DNA of 64,000 bases from JAKQIM01 sp029557965. Lineage in GTDB: Bacteria > Chloroflexota > Anaerolineae > Anaerolineales > UBA4823. Under the pieces are notes generated by a model. That model was given only the letters and a program-made list of their open reading frames with translations. It had not been told where the DNA came from and ran no database searches. Numbering within the stretch: the stretch's first letter is position 1; every line of letters begins with the position of its first letter. A program made the position numbers and the translations under genes. Of the stretch, positions 23,186-31,819 are shown piece after piece. The DNA is taken from positions 7,866 through 71,865 of the forward strand of contig DAOQUL010000013.1 in assembly GCA_035341015.1 (NCBI GenBank), written 5' to 3'.

Positions 23186-23890
23186 TTATCCGGCTTTGTC
23201 TTTACACATCGATTCGAAGATCAATTGCAGCTCGCCCAGGGTTTCCTTTTCGCGCTGTTGGATATAGCTGAGCAGGAGCGGTTCAACCTCAGGGTTGGGA
23301 AAGATGCGGATGCCCAGGCGGTGCAAGAAGGTGCCCTCTTGATCCACCACGTTGGTGACCCTGCCGTTGAAGCGCACGATCGTCTCAGTATTGGGCAAAC
23401 GGAAATCGACGTAGACCTCTTTCTCTTTCTCAAACGACAGGTCGCCGTAGATGTAGGCGGCAAAAGTACATACCCCAACGCCGGTGGAAGAGATGTCGGC
23501 AATTTTTCCGCCGATGCGCCGCCGGCCATCGTATATTTCAGCGTCAATGGGCTCATTGGGATGAACGCGTATGGCCGTGCGCAGCCCCACCTTGTTGCCA
23601 CTTTCCACAAACTCCATCAGCGCCACGCGCTGCTTGGGCACATCGGCCCCCACCACGTTGGCGCGGTAAGTCTGCAGCAGCCGCTGGCTTTGCAGGTAAG
23701 TCTTGCCCTCCAAAGCCATGCAGACTGCCTGGTGTGGGTGCACCGACAGGCCCACCATGCCGCGATCTACGGCGACAATGGTGGCTGGATAATTGATCGG
23801 AAAGCCGCGATACGTGTTGAGCAGGGTAACGCTCTCGTTATCGTTAGAAATCTTGCGGAAGATGGTCATCAGTTCATCGTTTGCTTCCAT
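23186..23890 (-). CDS. PilZ-domain protein (likely c-di-GMP receptor), YcgR-like
   Basis: The start is ATG 23890, eight bases after AAGGAG. The 234-residue protein has an N-terminal YcgR-type beta domain (about residues 1-95) and a C-terminal PilZ domain. The c-di-GMP-binding residues are intact: R104-x3-R108 in LRTAIRVHP and the D-x-S-x-x-G motif in IADISSTGVGV. It is the first gene of the operon with nurA and herA, with one base between its stop and the nurA start. In YcgR-type proteins, c-di-GMP binding changes contact with a partner. Why it heads a DNA-processing operon is unknown. Confidence 0.85.
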   Translation of the reverse strand: MEANDELMTIFRKISNDNESVTLLNTYRGFPINYPATIVAVDRGMVGLSVHPHQAVCMALEGKTYLQSQRLLQTYRANVVGADVPKQRVALMEFVESGNKVGLRTAIRVHPNEPIDAEIYDGRRRIGGKIADISSTGVGVCTFAAYIYGDLSFEKEKEVYVDFRLPNTETIVRFNGRVTNVVDQEGTFLHRLGIRIFPNPEVEPLLLSYIQQREKETLGELQLIFESMCKDKAG

Positions 23891-23942
23891 CCCACACACT
23901 CCTTACCGCACACACTTCGAATGAAATCGATACAAGTATATT

Positions 23943-26828
23943 TTACGCCATCTTAAGCTTTTTTTGCGCGTCTTGTTTGCGCAAAATGAATTTGAGGATT
24001 TCTTCAGCCACTGCCGGGATAACAGACAAGCCCAAGATCACGCCCCATTCAGCCAGGCTGGGCATGTGGGTGTTGAAGATGGGCTGTAAGAACGGCAGGC
24101 CTACCACCGCCATCATCAAGACCAGCGAGAGACCCACAGCATACTGCATGTACTTGTTGGAGAAGACGCCAATCTGGAAGATCGAGGCGCGTTCAGAGCG
24201 AACGGTGTAAGCACGCAGCAGCTCGCACATCGAAAGGGTTACAAAGGCCATCGTTTCGGCTGTTTGGACATCCACACCACTGTAGTTGAAGCGCAGCAAG
24301 AACAGGAACGGATTCTCGCCTGCCGGCAGGTGCCCCTGGGCTTCCAGCTCCCACAGCAGGCCGATGATAAAGGCAGCCAGGGTGGCGAAGGTCTGCGCAA
24401 AGCCCTGCAAGATCAGGCCAGAGCTCATGGAGCGGTTGATGATGGGTTCGTTGGTGGGGCGCGGTGGGCGCTGCATGGTATCGGGGTCGCCCTTTTCCAT
24501 CGCCAGCGCCAGGGCCGGCGCACCGTCGGTCAACAGGTTCAGCCACAACAATTGAATGACCGTCAGCGGGCTGGGCAGGCCGGCCAAGGTAGCCAGGAAG
24601 ATGATGGCGATCTCGGCGACGTTGGAGGAGAGCAAGAAATACACAAATTTACGGATGTTCTCGTAAATGATGCGCCCCTGTTCCACGGCAGCCACGATGC
24701 TGGCGTAGTTGTCGTCCGTCAGCACCATGTCGGCGCTGCCTTTGGCTACATCGGTGCCGGTGATGCCCATAGCAACGCCAATGTTGGCGCGCTTGATGGA
24801 GGGGGCATCGTTCACCCCATCGCCGGTCATTGCCACCACCTCGCCGCGAGCGCGCAGGGCATCTACGATGCGCATCTTGTGTTCCGGCGAGACGCGTGCA
24901 AATACATCGGTAACAGCCACTTGCTCTGTCAACTGCTCGTCGGTCATAGCGTTCAAATCGTGGCCGCTCAACACCTGGTGATCGGGCCGCAGCAAGCCGA
25001 TGGATTGGGCAATGGCGCGAGCCGTGTTGGCGTAGTCACCGGTGATCATGATGGTCCGGATGCCTGCCGTCAGGGCGTTCTTCAGCGCGGGGGCCACCTC
25101 AGGCCGGGGCGGGTCGATCATGCCGATCAGCCCAACGAAGACCAGGTCTTTTTCCAGGGCCGCGGCATTGCTGGTATCGGGCATGTCAGGGCGAACATGG
25201 TACGCCATGCCCAGCACGCGCAGCGCCTGCTGGCTCATCATATCATTGGCTTCTAGGATGCGCTGGCGGGCCGCCTCATCCAACGGAGCCGAGGTATCGT
25301 CAATGCGTTGGTAGTGGCTGCACAGCTCCAGCACCATATCTGGTGCGCCTTTGATGGCAATCACATACTGGTTGTTATGCCTCTCTTGATCATAGAAAGG
25401 CGAGATGTCTTCAGGGGTCAGGTCTTTGATGTGGTGCACCGTGATCATGCGCTTGCGCTCAGAGTCAAAGGGCACTTCGCCCACCCGGGGGTAGGCCTCG
25501 TAAAGCGGGCGCGGCAGTGCGCCGGCCTTGGCTGCGGCGACCACCAATGCGCCCTCTGTGGGGTCGCCGATCATGCGGTAGGTTTGTTCTTCCTCGCTGG
25601 TGCCCGATATCTCCAGCTCGGCATCATTGTTCAACGCCCCCAGCCACAGGGTGGTCAGGATGGCCGGGTAGTCGGTCAGCTTGACGGGTTGGCCGTCTTG
25701 GCTGAATTCACCCTTCAGGGCATAAGGTTTCCCGCCCACGGTGATCGTCTGACCATCTGCCCACAGGGTGGTGGCGGTCATCTCGTTTTGGGTTAAGGTG
25801 CCGGTCTTGTCTGAGCAGATGGTGGTGGTAGAGCCAAGCGTTTCCACCGAAGACAGGCGGCGGATGAGCGCATGGCGGCGGGTCATCTCGCGCATCCCCA
25901 GCGCCAGGCTGATGGTCACCACGGCAGCCAGCCCTTCGGGCACAGCCGCAATTGCCAGGCCAACCGCCAACATGAACATTTCCAGCGGCTCGTTCCCACG
26001 CAGCCAACCCACCAAGAACACGATGGCACAAATCGCCAGGGCGCCCCAGCCCAGCATCTTGCCCAACTGGTCCAGGCGTTTCTGCAGGGGGGTGGGTTCG
26101 TGGCCCACAGATTGCAGCATCTCGGCGATCAGGCCGATTTGGGTGCGCATGCCGGTGCTGACCACCACGCCGCGCCCGCGGCCATAAGAGACCATGGTGC
26201 CCATGAAGGTGGTATTCTTGCGGTCGCCCAGGGGAATATCGGCCTGCAGGTTGATATTGGCATTCTTTTCTACCGGCACCGATTCGCCCGTCAGGGCGGC
26301 CTCTTCCACGCGCAGATTAACCGCTTCGAGCAGGCGGATGTCGGCGGGAATAAAGTTGCCGGCCTCCAACATCACAATATCGCCGGGCACCAATTGGGGC
26401 GCAGGCAGCGATTGGCGGTGACCATCCCGCAGCACCTGGGCCTCAGGCGCACTCAATTTCTTCAGGGCCGCCAGTGCCTGCTCGGCGCGGCTCTCTTGCA
26501 CAATGCCCAACACCGCGTTCATCACCACGATGATCAGAATGGCAATCGCTTCTTCGTAATCGCCCAGCACAGCCGAGATGAGCGATGCCACCACCAGCAT
26601 GATGACGATGAAATTGTTGAACTGATCCCACAACATCTGCCAGAAGGTTGCACCAGGGGCCTCGTCCAATTGATTGAGGCCGTATTGTTGCAAACGCTTC
26701 TCAGCCTCTGCCGCACTTAAACCGGTGTCAGACGGCGTGGCCAATTGGCGCAGGGTTTCTTCAGAGGTTAAAGCATGCCAGCTTTCGAGGACAGGCTTTT
26801 CTGGGGCGAGCTTCTCTTGTTTGGGCAT
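23943..26828 (-). CDS. P-type cation-transporting ATPase (Ca2+-ATPase, type II)
   Basis: The 961-residue protein has the full P-type layout: N-terminal cation-ATPase domain, TGESVPVEKNA (actuator), the PEGLAAVVTISLALGMREM transmembrane/phosphorylation lead-in, the phosphorylation loop ICSDKTGTLTQNEMTAT, the hinge MTGDGVNDAPSIKRANIGVA, and a C-terminal six-helix domain with LWLNLLTDGAPALALAME. This fits SERCA/PMR1-like bacterial Ca2+ (possibly Na+ or Mn2+) pumps. The start follows CGGAGATTCA. It is in the same direction as, and 52 bp before, the PilZ-NurA-HerA operon. Confidence 0.92.
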   Translation of the reverse strand: MPKQEKLAPEKPVLESWHALTSEETLRQLATPSDTGLSAAEAEKRLQQYGLNQLDEAPGATFWQMLWDQFNNFIVIMLVVASLISAVLGDYEEAIAILIIVVMNAVLGIVQESRAEQALAALKKLSAPEAQVLRDGHRQSLPAPQLVPGDIVMLEAGNFIPADIRLLEAVNLRVEEAALTGESVPVEKNANINLQADIPLGDRKNTTFMGTMVSYGRGRGVVVSTGMRTQIGLIAEMLQSVGHEPTPLQKRLDQLGKMLGWGALAICAIVFLVGWLRGNEPLEMFMLAVGLAIAAVPEGLAAVVTISLALGMREMTRRHALIRRLSSVETLGSTTTICSDKTGTLTQNEMTATTLWADGQTITVGGKPYALKGEFSQDGQPVKLTDYPAILTTLWLGALNNDAELEISGTSEEEQTYRMIGDPTEGALVVAAAKAGALPRPLYEAYPRVGEVPFDSERKRMITVHHIKDLTPEDISPFYDQERHNNQYVIAIKGAPDMVLELCSHYQRIDDTSAPLDEAARQRILEANDMMSQQALRVLGMAYHVRPDMPDTSNAAALEKDLVFVGLIGMIDPPRPEVAPALKNALTAGIRTIMITGDYANTARAIAQSIGLLRPDHQVLSGHDLNAMTDEQLTEQVAVTDVFARVSPEHKMRIVDALRARGEVVAMTGDGVNDAPSIKRANIGVAMGITGTDVAKGSADMVLTDDNYASIVAAVEQGRIIYENIRKFVYFLLSSNVAEIAIIFLATLAGLPSPLTVIQLLWLNLLTDGAPALALAMEKGDPDTMQRPPRPTNEPIINRSMSSGLILQGFAQTFATLAAFIIGLLWELEAQGHLPAGENPFLFLLRFNYSGVDVQTAETMAFVTLSMCELLRAYTVRSERASIFQIGVFSNKYMQYAVGLSLVLMMAVVGLPFLQPIFNTHMPSLAEWGVILGLSVIPAVAEEILKFILRKQDAQKKLKMA

Positions 26829-26913
26829 TGAATCTCCGTTAATTGCAATTGGAATTGTGGATGATACTCACAGGGGGCATCAAAAACACAGACAAAATTA
26901 TATCGCAAGTTGC

Positions 26914-26919
26914 TATAAT
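26914..26919 (+). promoter_or_regulatory. Extended -10 promoter element of icd
   Basis: TGC-TATAAT, a perfect -10 with an upstream TGn, lies 18 bp before the icd ATG, leaving room for the ribosome site AAAAGGA. A weak -35 can be placed near 26891. Confidence 0.6.
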
Positions 26920-26937
26920 CAACCAAAAGGATTAATC

Positions 26938-28245
26938 ATGGCAAACAAAATCTTACAGCGCTCTGCGGCAGGCCAAAAGATCAGCCTGCAGAATGGTATA
27001 CGAAATGTGCCCGATCACCCAATCTTGCCCTTCATCGAGGGAGATGGTATTGGGCGAGATATATGGCAGGCTGCGGTGGGTGTTTTTGACGCCGCCGTCG
27101 AAAAGGCCTACGGCGGGCGGCGCAAAGTGGCCTGGTTGGAGGTTTATGCGGGTGAAAAGGCCTTTAGCCAGTTTGGCACCTGGCTGCCAGCCGAAACGAT
27201 CTCCGCCTTCCGCCAATTCTCGGTTGGCATCAAAGGCCCCCTGGCGACCCCCACCGGCGGTGGATTCCGTTCGTTGAATGTGGCGCTGCGCGAAGCCCTT
27301 GACCTGTATGTTTGCCAGCGGCCGGTGCGCTATTTTGCGGGCGCGCCCTCTCCGGTCAGTCGCCCAGAGCAGGTGAATATGGTCATCTTCCGCGAGAACA
27401 CCGAGGACCTCTACAATGGCATCGAGTTTGAGCTTGGCTCGGCAGGCAGCCAGCAGTTCAAGGCCCTGTTCAAAGATCACTTCCCTGCCGAGTATGCAAA
27501 GATCCGTTTTCCAGATACTGCCGGCATTGGCCTCAAGTTGGTCTCAAAAGAGGGCACCTGCCGCCTGGTACGCGCCGCCATCCAGTGGGCCTTGGATAAC
27601 CGGCGCAAGAACCTTACCCTGGTCCACAAGGGGAACATCATGAAGTACACCGAGGGGGCTTTCCAGAAGTGGGGGTACGAGCTGGCAGAAGCTGAGTTTG
27701 GCGACCGCGTGTACACCCGGGCGCAGTGGGAACGTACCAGAGCCGGGTGCGGCGAGAGCGCAGCCAATGCCGAGCAAGAGGCGGCCTTGCAATCTGGCAG
27801 GCTGTTGATCAAAGACTTGATCGCCGATACGGTTTTCCAGCAGACCATCACCCAGCCTCAAGAGTTTGACGTGCTGGCAACCATGAATCTGAACGGCGAT
27901 TACCTGTCGGATGCGCTGGCAGCTCAGGTGGGTGGGATGGGGCTTGCCCCGGGCGGCAACTGGAACGCTGAGAGCGGGCAGGCGGTCTTTGAAGCCGCCC
28001 ACGGCACCGCCCCGCGATACGCCGGTAAAGACCTGGCGAATCCGAGCGCGCTGATCCTTTCGGGTGAGATGATGTTTCGCTACCTGGACTGGTTTGAGGC
28101 TGCCGACCTGATCTTCAACGGGGTGGCGGGTGCCATCGCCGCCCAAACCGTTACCTATGACCTGCACCGCATGTTGAAAGACTCCACCCCGCTCAGTTGT
28201 TCTGAGTTTGGCCGGGCGGTGATCCGGCAGATCAAGCTTTCTTGA
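26938..28245 (+). CDS. icd: Isocitrate dehydrogenase, NADP-dependent type
   Basis: The predicted 435-residue enzyme starts at ATG 26938 after AAAAGGATTAATC. It contains IEGDGIGRDIW, the isocitrate-binding TPTGGGFRSLNVALREALDLY with Ser in the position of E. coli Ser113, RENTEDLYNGIEF, LVHKGNIMKYTEGAFQKWGY (catalytic Lys), ATMNLNGDYLSD (metal Asp) and AHGTAPRYAGKD. The last block, with a basic residue followed by Tyr, points to NADP preference. It is the TCA-cycle step isocitrate to 2-oxoglutarate + CO2. Its last 14 bases overlap the opposing helicase-associated gene. Confidence 0.93.
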   Translation: MANKILQRSAAGQKISLQNGIRNVPDHPILPFIEGDGIGRDIWQAAVGVFDAAVEKAYGGRRKVAWLEVYAGEKAFSQFGTWLPAETISAFRQFSVGIKGPLATPTGGGFRSLNVALREALDLYVCQRPVRYFAGAPSPVSRPEQVNMVIFRENTEDLYNGIEFELGSAGSQQFKALFKDHFPAEYAKIRFPDTAGIGLKLVSKEGTCRLVRAAIQWALDNRRKNLTLVHKGNIMKYTEGAFQKWGYELAEAEFGDRVYTRAQWERTRAGCGESAANAEQEAALQSGRLLIKDLIADTVFQQTITQPQEFDVLATMNLNGDYLSDALAAQVGGMGLAPGGNWNAESGQAVFEAAHGTAPRYAGKDLANPSALILSGEMMFRYLDWFEAADLIFNGVAGAIAAQTVTYDLHRMLKDSTPLSCSEFGRAVIRQIKLS

Positions 28246-29881
28246 TCTCTCCCAGGTAACCCAACTCTGCCAGGGCCGCTAACACTTTCTCGGCAGAGCC
28301 AGGCTTGATGGCAATCGCTGCCGGGCCGAGCGGCTCGCCTAAGAAGCGGCTGGCGCGCGATTGGCGCAAGGCTTGTAGCACCTCCGGCGAGCTGAACCGC
28401 AGCACCTCCAGGCTTTCCAGGCGGGCGGCGCTGCCTTGCTCTTCCCAGCGTTCCAGCGCCCTCACCAGCGTGGGGGGCATGCTTTCGGCGTGGCGGCGCA
28501 GCAGGCCCAGCAGGTGGCCCATCGTCAGCCCTTGCTGCCGGGCGCGTGCCAATGATGCCGGTGTCAGGCGGTATGTATAAGCCTGGTCGTCTTCCTTTTC
28601 CCACTCACAAAAACGGGCCAGTTGGTAGCGTGCCAGGCGCGGCAGGCGGCGCGGGGCATGCAGCCGGGCATCTGAGCGCACCTTGAGCCGATCTTGTTCT
28701 GCCGGCAGCCCGGCAGGGTCTTTACCTTGCAGCAGCGCCTGGGCCCAGGCCGACCAGCGAAAGGCTGTCACCGGGCGGTGTTCGCCCTCTTTATCTCCAG
28801 AGGGGGCCGCCAGATCCAGGATGCCCAGCCAATGCAGTGGGCCACTGACCAGGTAGCGGACCAGTGCGCCATCCACAGCCTCCCAATGCTCAAAGCCGCG
28901 CAAGAATTCGCCGCTGTGCGTATCGCGCAGGTGCCAGGCGTCGTAATTGCCATGTGGGCGCTGAAAATCAGGCTGGCGTTGTTTGATGGCTGTAATGAAG
29001 GCTGGCAAGCTCCACCAGGTGCCCGCGGGCGTGTTGGCCAAAAAACCCAGCACGGTCTGGCGGGTCTTGAGCGGTTCATTTAGCCAACTGCCCTCGGCGC
29101 TCAGGCCAGGCAGCAGGCGCAGTTCGTTGAAGCTTTGGCTTTTTAACCAGGCCCTGGCCAATTGGCCCAGGGCTTCGCCGCGCCCGGCCTCGAGAAATTG
29201 GCGCGCCGCTTCTGGTTGGGGGATGCTGGCGGCATCCAGCAGGCCTGCCTCTGCCAGGAGTGCCTTCAGCACCTCGGCGGGCAGGGGCAGAGGCCCCAGC
29301 GCATACGGCTCGCTTGGCAGGGCCCGCCCCATGCGCAGCGCAGCCAGCAGGGTGCAGGCATGCTCCAGCAGGCGGTCAGTGGCCTGGAACTGCCGGGCGC
29401 GTTCAACCGGCAGGGCGGCGCGCCCCAGGGCCGCGCGTTCAGATTGGCGCGGCGGCGGCAGCCGTTCGATCAGATCATCGGGGATATAAGCATATTCTTC
29501 GGGCCCGGCGGCGGTATCGAAGAATGCCCGCCCCACCAGCCCGCGGTACCACAGCCTTTCGGTGGCTGAGACCGGCTCCAGGTAGGGCATCTCACGGTCG
29601 CGGCGGGCAGGGCCCATTTCGCGCAGCTCTCCGTAGCGGCGTACGAACAATGCCCAGGGCATGCGCCCGCCCCCCAAGGCCAGATCTTCCAATGCAGCCT
29701 GCACTTCACCAGGCAGGCCGGCCACCGTTTCGGCCGCTTGCAGTGGGTCAAGCATCTCGCGCTCTAACTGCTGCAGGCCGGCCCGCACATCCGGCGCAGC
29801 CAGCTCGAGCCCCCACAAGCGGGCAATAATGTGCAGGTGGCCCAGGTCAAATCCTTGCAGACACTCTGACAGCGTGGGCAT
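28232..29881 (-). CDS. Helicase-associated domain protein (XPB/Ssl2-like), no ATPase motor
   Basis: The 549-residue protein is of the kind annotated as helicase-associated domain-containing in Chloroflexota and Actinomycetota. Its C-terminal 90 residues (SSPEVLQALRQSRASRFLGEPLGPAAIAIKPGSAEKVLAALAELGYLGE, in pieces) match the XPB/Ssl2-type Helicase_C_3 domain. Upstream are several winged-helix-like helical segments (LPAFITAIKQRQPDF, YTYRLTPASLARARQQGLT). No Walker A or DEAD/DEAH motif is visible, so it is not a helicase itself. It could be the separated N-terminal partner of an XPB-like helicase encoded elsewhere. It is probably co-transcribed with the lipid kinase upstream. Confidence 0.75.
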   Translation of the reverse strand: MPTLSECLQGFDLGHLHIIARLWGLELAAPDVRAGLQQLEREMLDPLQAAETVAGLPGEVQAALEDLALGGGRMPWALFVRRYGELREMGPARRDREMPYLEPVSATERLWYRGLVGRAFFDTAAGPEEYAYIPDDLIERLPPPRQSERAALGRAALPVERARQFQATDRLLEHACTLLAALRMGRALPSEPYALGPLPLPAEVLKALLAEAGLLDAASIPQPEAARQFLEAGRGEALGQLARAWLKSQSFNELRLLPGLSAEGSWLNEPLKTRQTVLGFLANTPAGTWWSLPAFITAIKQRQPDFQRPHGNYDAWHLRDTHSGEFLRGFEHWEAVDGALVRYLVSGPLHWLGILDLAAPSGDKEGEHRPVTAFRWSAWAQALLQGKDPAGLPAEQDRLKVRSDARLHAPRRLPRLARYQLARFCEWEKEDDQAYTYRLTPASLARARQQGLTMGHLLGLLRRHAESMPPTLVRALERWEEQGSAARLESLEVLRFSSPEVLQALRQSRASRFLGEPLGPAAIAIKPGSAEKVLAALAELGYLGEIKKA

Positions 29882-29892
29882 ATATTCTCGCG

Positions 29893-30810
29893 CTACCTCA
29901 CCATCTGCAGGGCCGCCGGAATAAGTTCGAGTGATAGGTTGCGCACATTCATGTCAAAACCCGACAGGATCTCTCCATCGGCATGGATCGTCAACCGGCG
30001 GTCAGATTGAAGGGTCATGCGCTTCATGGTTCCCATGCGCGTTTGCTTGAATTTGCCGTGTGTGCCTTTCATCACCTCAGGGATCAGGCGCAGCATCATC
30101 AATCGCGAGAGCTTGCGGATGCCGGCATAATGCAAAATGCCGTCATCGGGCCTGGCCTGCGGGGCCACCATAAAGCCCCCGCCTTCGCGCGGGCCGTTGC
30201 AAATCGTCAGCATCACCATCGGTTCGTCCCAGCTCTCAGCATCGGTGGTCACCTGCAAGCGCGGAGCTTCGTGATTTAGGATGATGGTTTGTAATACAGC
30301 GGTCAGGTACATCATAAAACCGCGGGCGCGGGTCAGTTGGTGCGCCCGGATGGTGACGGTGGCGTCAAAGCCGATGCCCAGGGCATTGCCAAAATACAGC
30401 TTCCGGCCGTAATCAAGTTCCAACAGGGCCAGGTCGATGTTGTGCGGCTTGCCCGTCAGGACCTGCCGCAGGGCATACGCCGGGCGGCTGTCCATGCCAG
30501 CCATATGAGAAAAGTCGTTGCCTGAGCCCAGCGGCACCACGCCAAACAAAGGCCTTTGTTCGGGCGGCACCTGCATCAGGCCGTTCATCACCTCGTTGGC
30601 GGTGCCATCGCCGCCGGCAGCAATCACCAGCTTATACCCATCTTCGGCAGCCTGGCGGGCAAGCTCGGTGGCGTGGGTGGGGTAAACGGTCCCGGCCCAA
30701 TCTGCGCCGCCAAATTCTTCAATCACAGGACGCAGGTCGCTGGCAGTGCGCCAGGCGCGCCCCAGATCGGCGTTAGGGTTGACGATCAGGCGAATGGAAT
30801 GGGTTGGCAT
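29893..30810 (-). CDS. Diacylglycerol/sphingosine kinase-family lipid kinase
   Basis: The start at ATG 30810 (MPTHSIRLIVNPNA) follows AAGGTCAACC; the frame runs on upstream to 30897 without support. The 305-residue protein has the DAGK catalytic motifs IVNPNA, the glycine-rich AAGGDGTANEVMNGLM (about residues 58-73) and GVVPLGSGNDFSHMAG, plus a C-terminal beta-sandwich with TIHADGEIL. This is the DgkB/YegS fold, which phosphorylates a lipid hydroxyl at the membrane. The physiological lipid cannot be told from sequence. Confidence 0.87.
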   Translation of the reverse strand: MPTHSIRLIVNPNADLGRAWRTASDLRPVIEEFGGADWAGTVYPTHATELARQAAEDGYKLVIAAGGDGTANEVMNGLMQVPPEQRPLFGVVPLGSGNDFSHMAGMDSRPAYALRQVLTGKPHNIDLALLELDYGRKLYFGNALGIGFDATVTIRAHQLTRARGFMMYLTAVLQTIILNHEAPRLQVTTDAESWDEPMVMLTICNGPREGGGFMVAPQARPDDGILHYAGIRKLSRLMMLRLIPEVMKGTHGKFKQTRMGTMKRMTLQSDRRLTIHADGEILSGFDMNVRNLSLELIPAALQMVR

Positions 30811-30856
30811 GGTTGACCTTGGGGCAACGCTTGGTGATGTAGTTTGTTTGGGGCAG

Positions 30857-31702
30857 TTACGGTGCTTTGTAGGTGGCGCGCTGGCTGCCTTGGGCATCGT
30901 AAAGCGTCACCGTTTCACCGCTTTGCCACACCGCTTCAGCCAGGCCCCAATACAGATCCACCACGGTATTTTGGCCGGCCCGGGTATAAATATTCACTGC
31001 GCCGTCTTTGTAAAGGGTGAGCTGTGGGAAGGTGAAAACCTGCCCGTTGCTGTCTTCCAGCCGCCAGCCAGCCATGTCTAACTCGCCGTCGCCGGTGCGG
31101 ATCAGCACCACACGCTCTGTGTTCAGATCTCCCGCGCCGATGACGCTGCTGATGTTCACGCCCGGCTCGCTGCCGGTGAGCGTGGCAGAGGCGGTGGGGG
31201 ATGGACCGGCTGTGGGCGTGGCGCTAGGCTGCCGCGTGGCAGAAGGGGCAGGGGTGGGTGGGGTTTCGGCCGTGGCGGTGGGGATGGGCACCGGCCCGGT
31301 AGGGATGTAAATAAGCTGCCCCACCGAGAGGTTATCGGGGTCGTCAATGGTGTTTACAGCCAGGATATCAGCCATGCTGATATCAAATTCCACCGCAATC
31401 GAGCCCAGGGTATCACCAGATTTGATCTTGTACTCGATCAGCTCTAAGGTTGGGGCAGGGCGAGGGGTTTCAGAAGGCAAAAGCGCATCGGTGGGCGCCG
31501 CGGCCTGTTCAGTGACTCCTGCCGCCGGGGCACTGGTAGCCAGCGCAGCAGTTTGGCTGGGTGTGGACACCGGGGTGGGGGTGATCACCTCAGCCAGCGG
31601 CGGATGGGTGCGCTCCCAGACCTTTAACACCACCAGCGTGGTCGCGGCCGAAACCACAATATTGATCAACACATAGTAAAGCAGTCGTTTCCAGCCTTTC
31701 AT
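30857..31702 (-). CDS. LysM and lamin-tail-domain envelope protein
   Basis: The start is ATG 31702 (MKGWKRLLYYV) after GCGGAGAG. A single membrane anchor (about residues 5-25) is followed by a Thr/Pro/Ala-rich linker, one LysM domain (IEYKIKSGDTLGSIAVEFDIS...LSVGQLIYIP, about residues 85-135), a second Pro/Thr/Ala linker, and a C-terminal beta-sandwich of the lamin-tail type (TERVVLIRTGDGELDMAGWRLEDSNG). The 281-residue product is probably anchored in the membrane and binds peptidoglycan or another glycan through LysM. The lamin-tail domain may bind DNA or mediate adhesion at the surface. Confidence 0.8.
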   Translation of the reverse strand: MKGWKRLLYYVLINIVVSAATTLVVLKVWERTHPPLAEVITPTPVSTPSQTAALATSAPAAGVTEQAAAPTDALLPSETPRPAPTLELIEYKIKSGDTLGSIAVEFDISMADILAVNTIDDPDNLSVGQLIYIPTGPVPIPTATAETPPTPAPSATRQPSATPTAGPSPTASATLTGSEPGVNISSVIGAGDLNTERVVLIRTGDGELDMAGWRLEDSNGQVFTFPQLTLYKDGAVNIYTRAGQNTVVDLYWGLAEAVWQSGETVTLYDAQGSQRATYKAP

Positions 31703-31819
31703 GCTATTCTCTCCGCTTAGAAATATAGCACAAGGCTGAAAATGAGACAATAGAAACTTGCTTGGTTTTGGATAACTGGATTACAATCTAAGTACCATTC
31801 TGATGGTCGATTGATCGCG

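Noticed and set aside
24264..26720. Long open frames antisense to the Ca2+-ATPase
   Set aside because: Composition typical of the reverse frame of a coding region; no homology seen.
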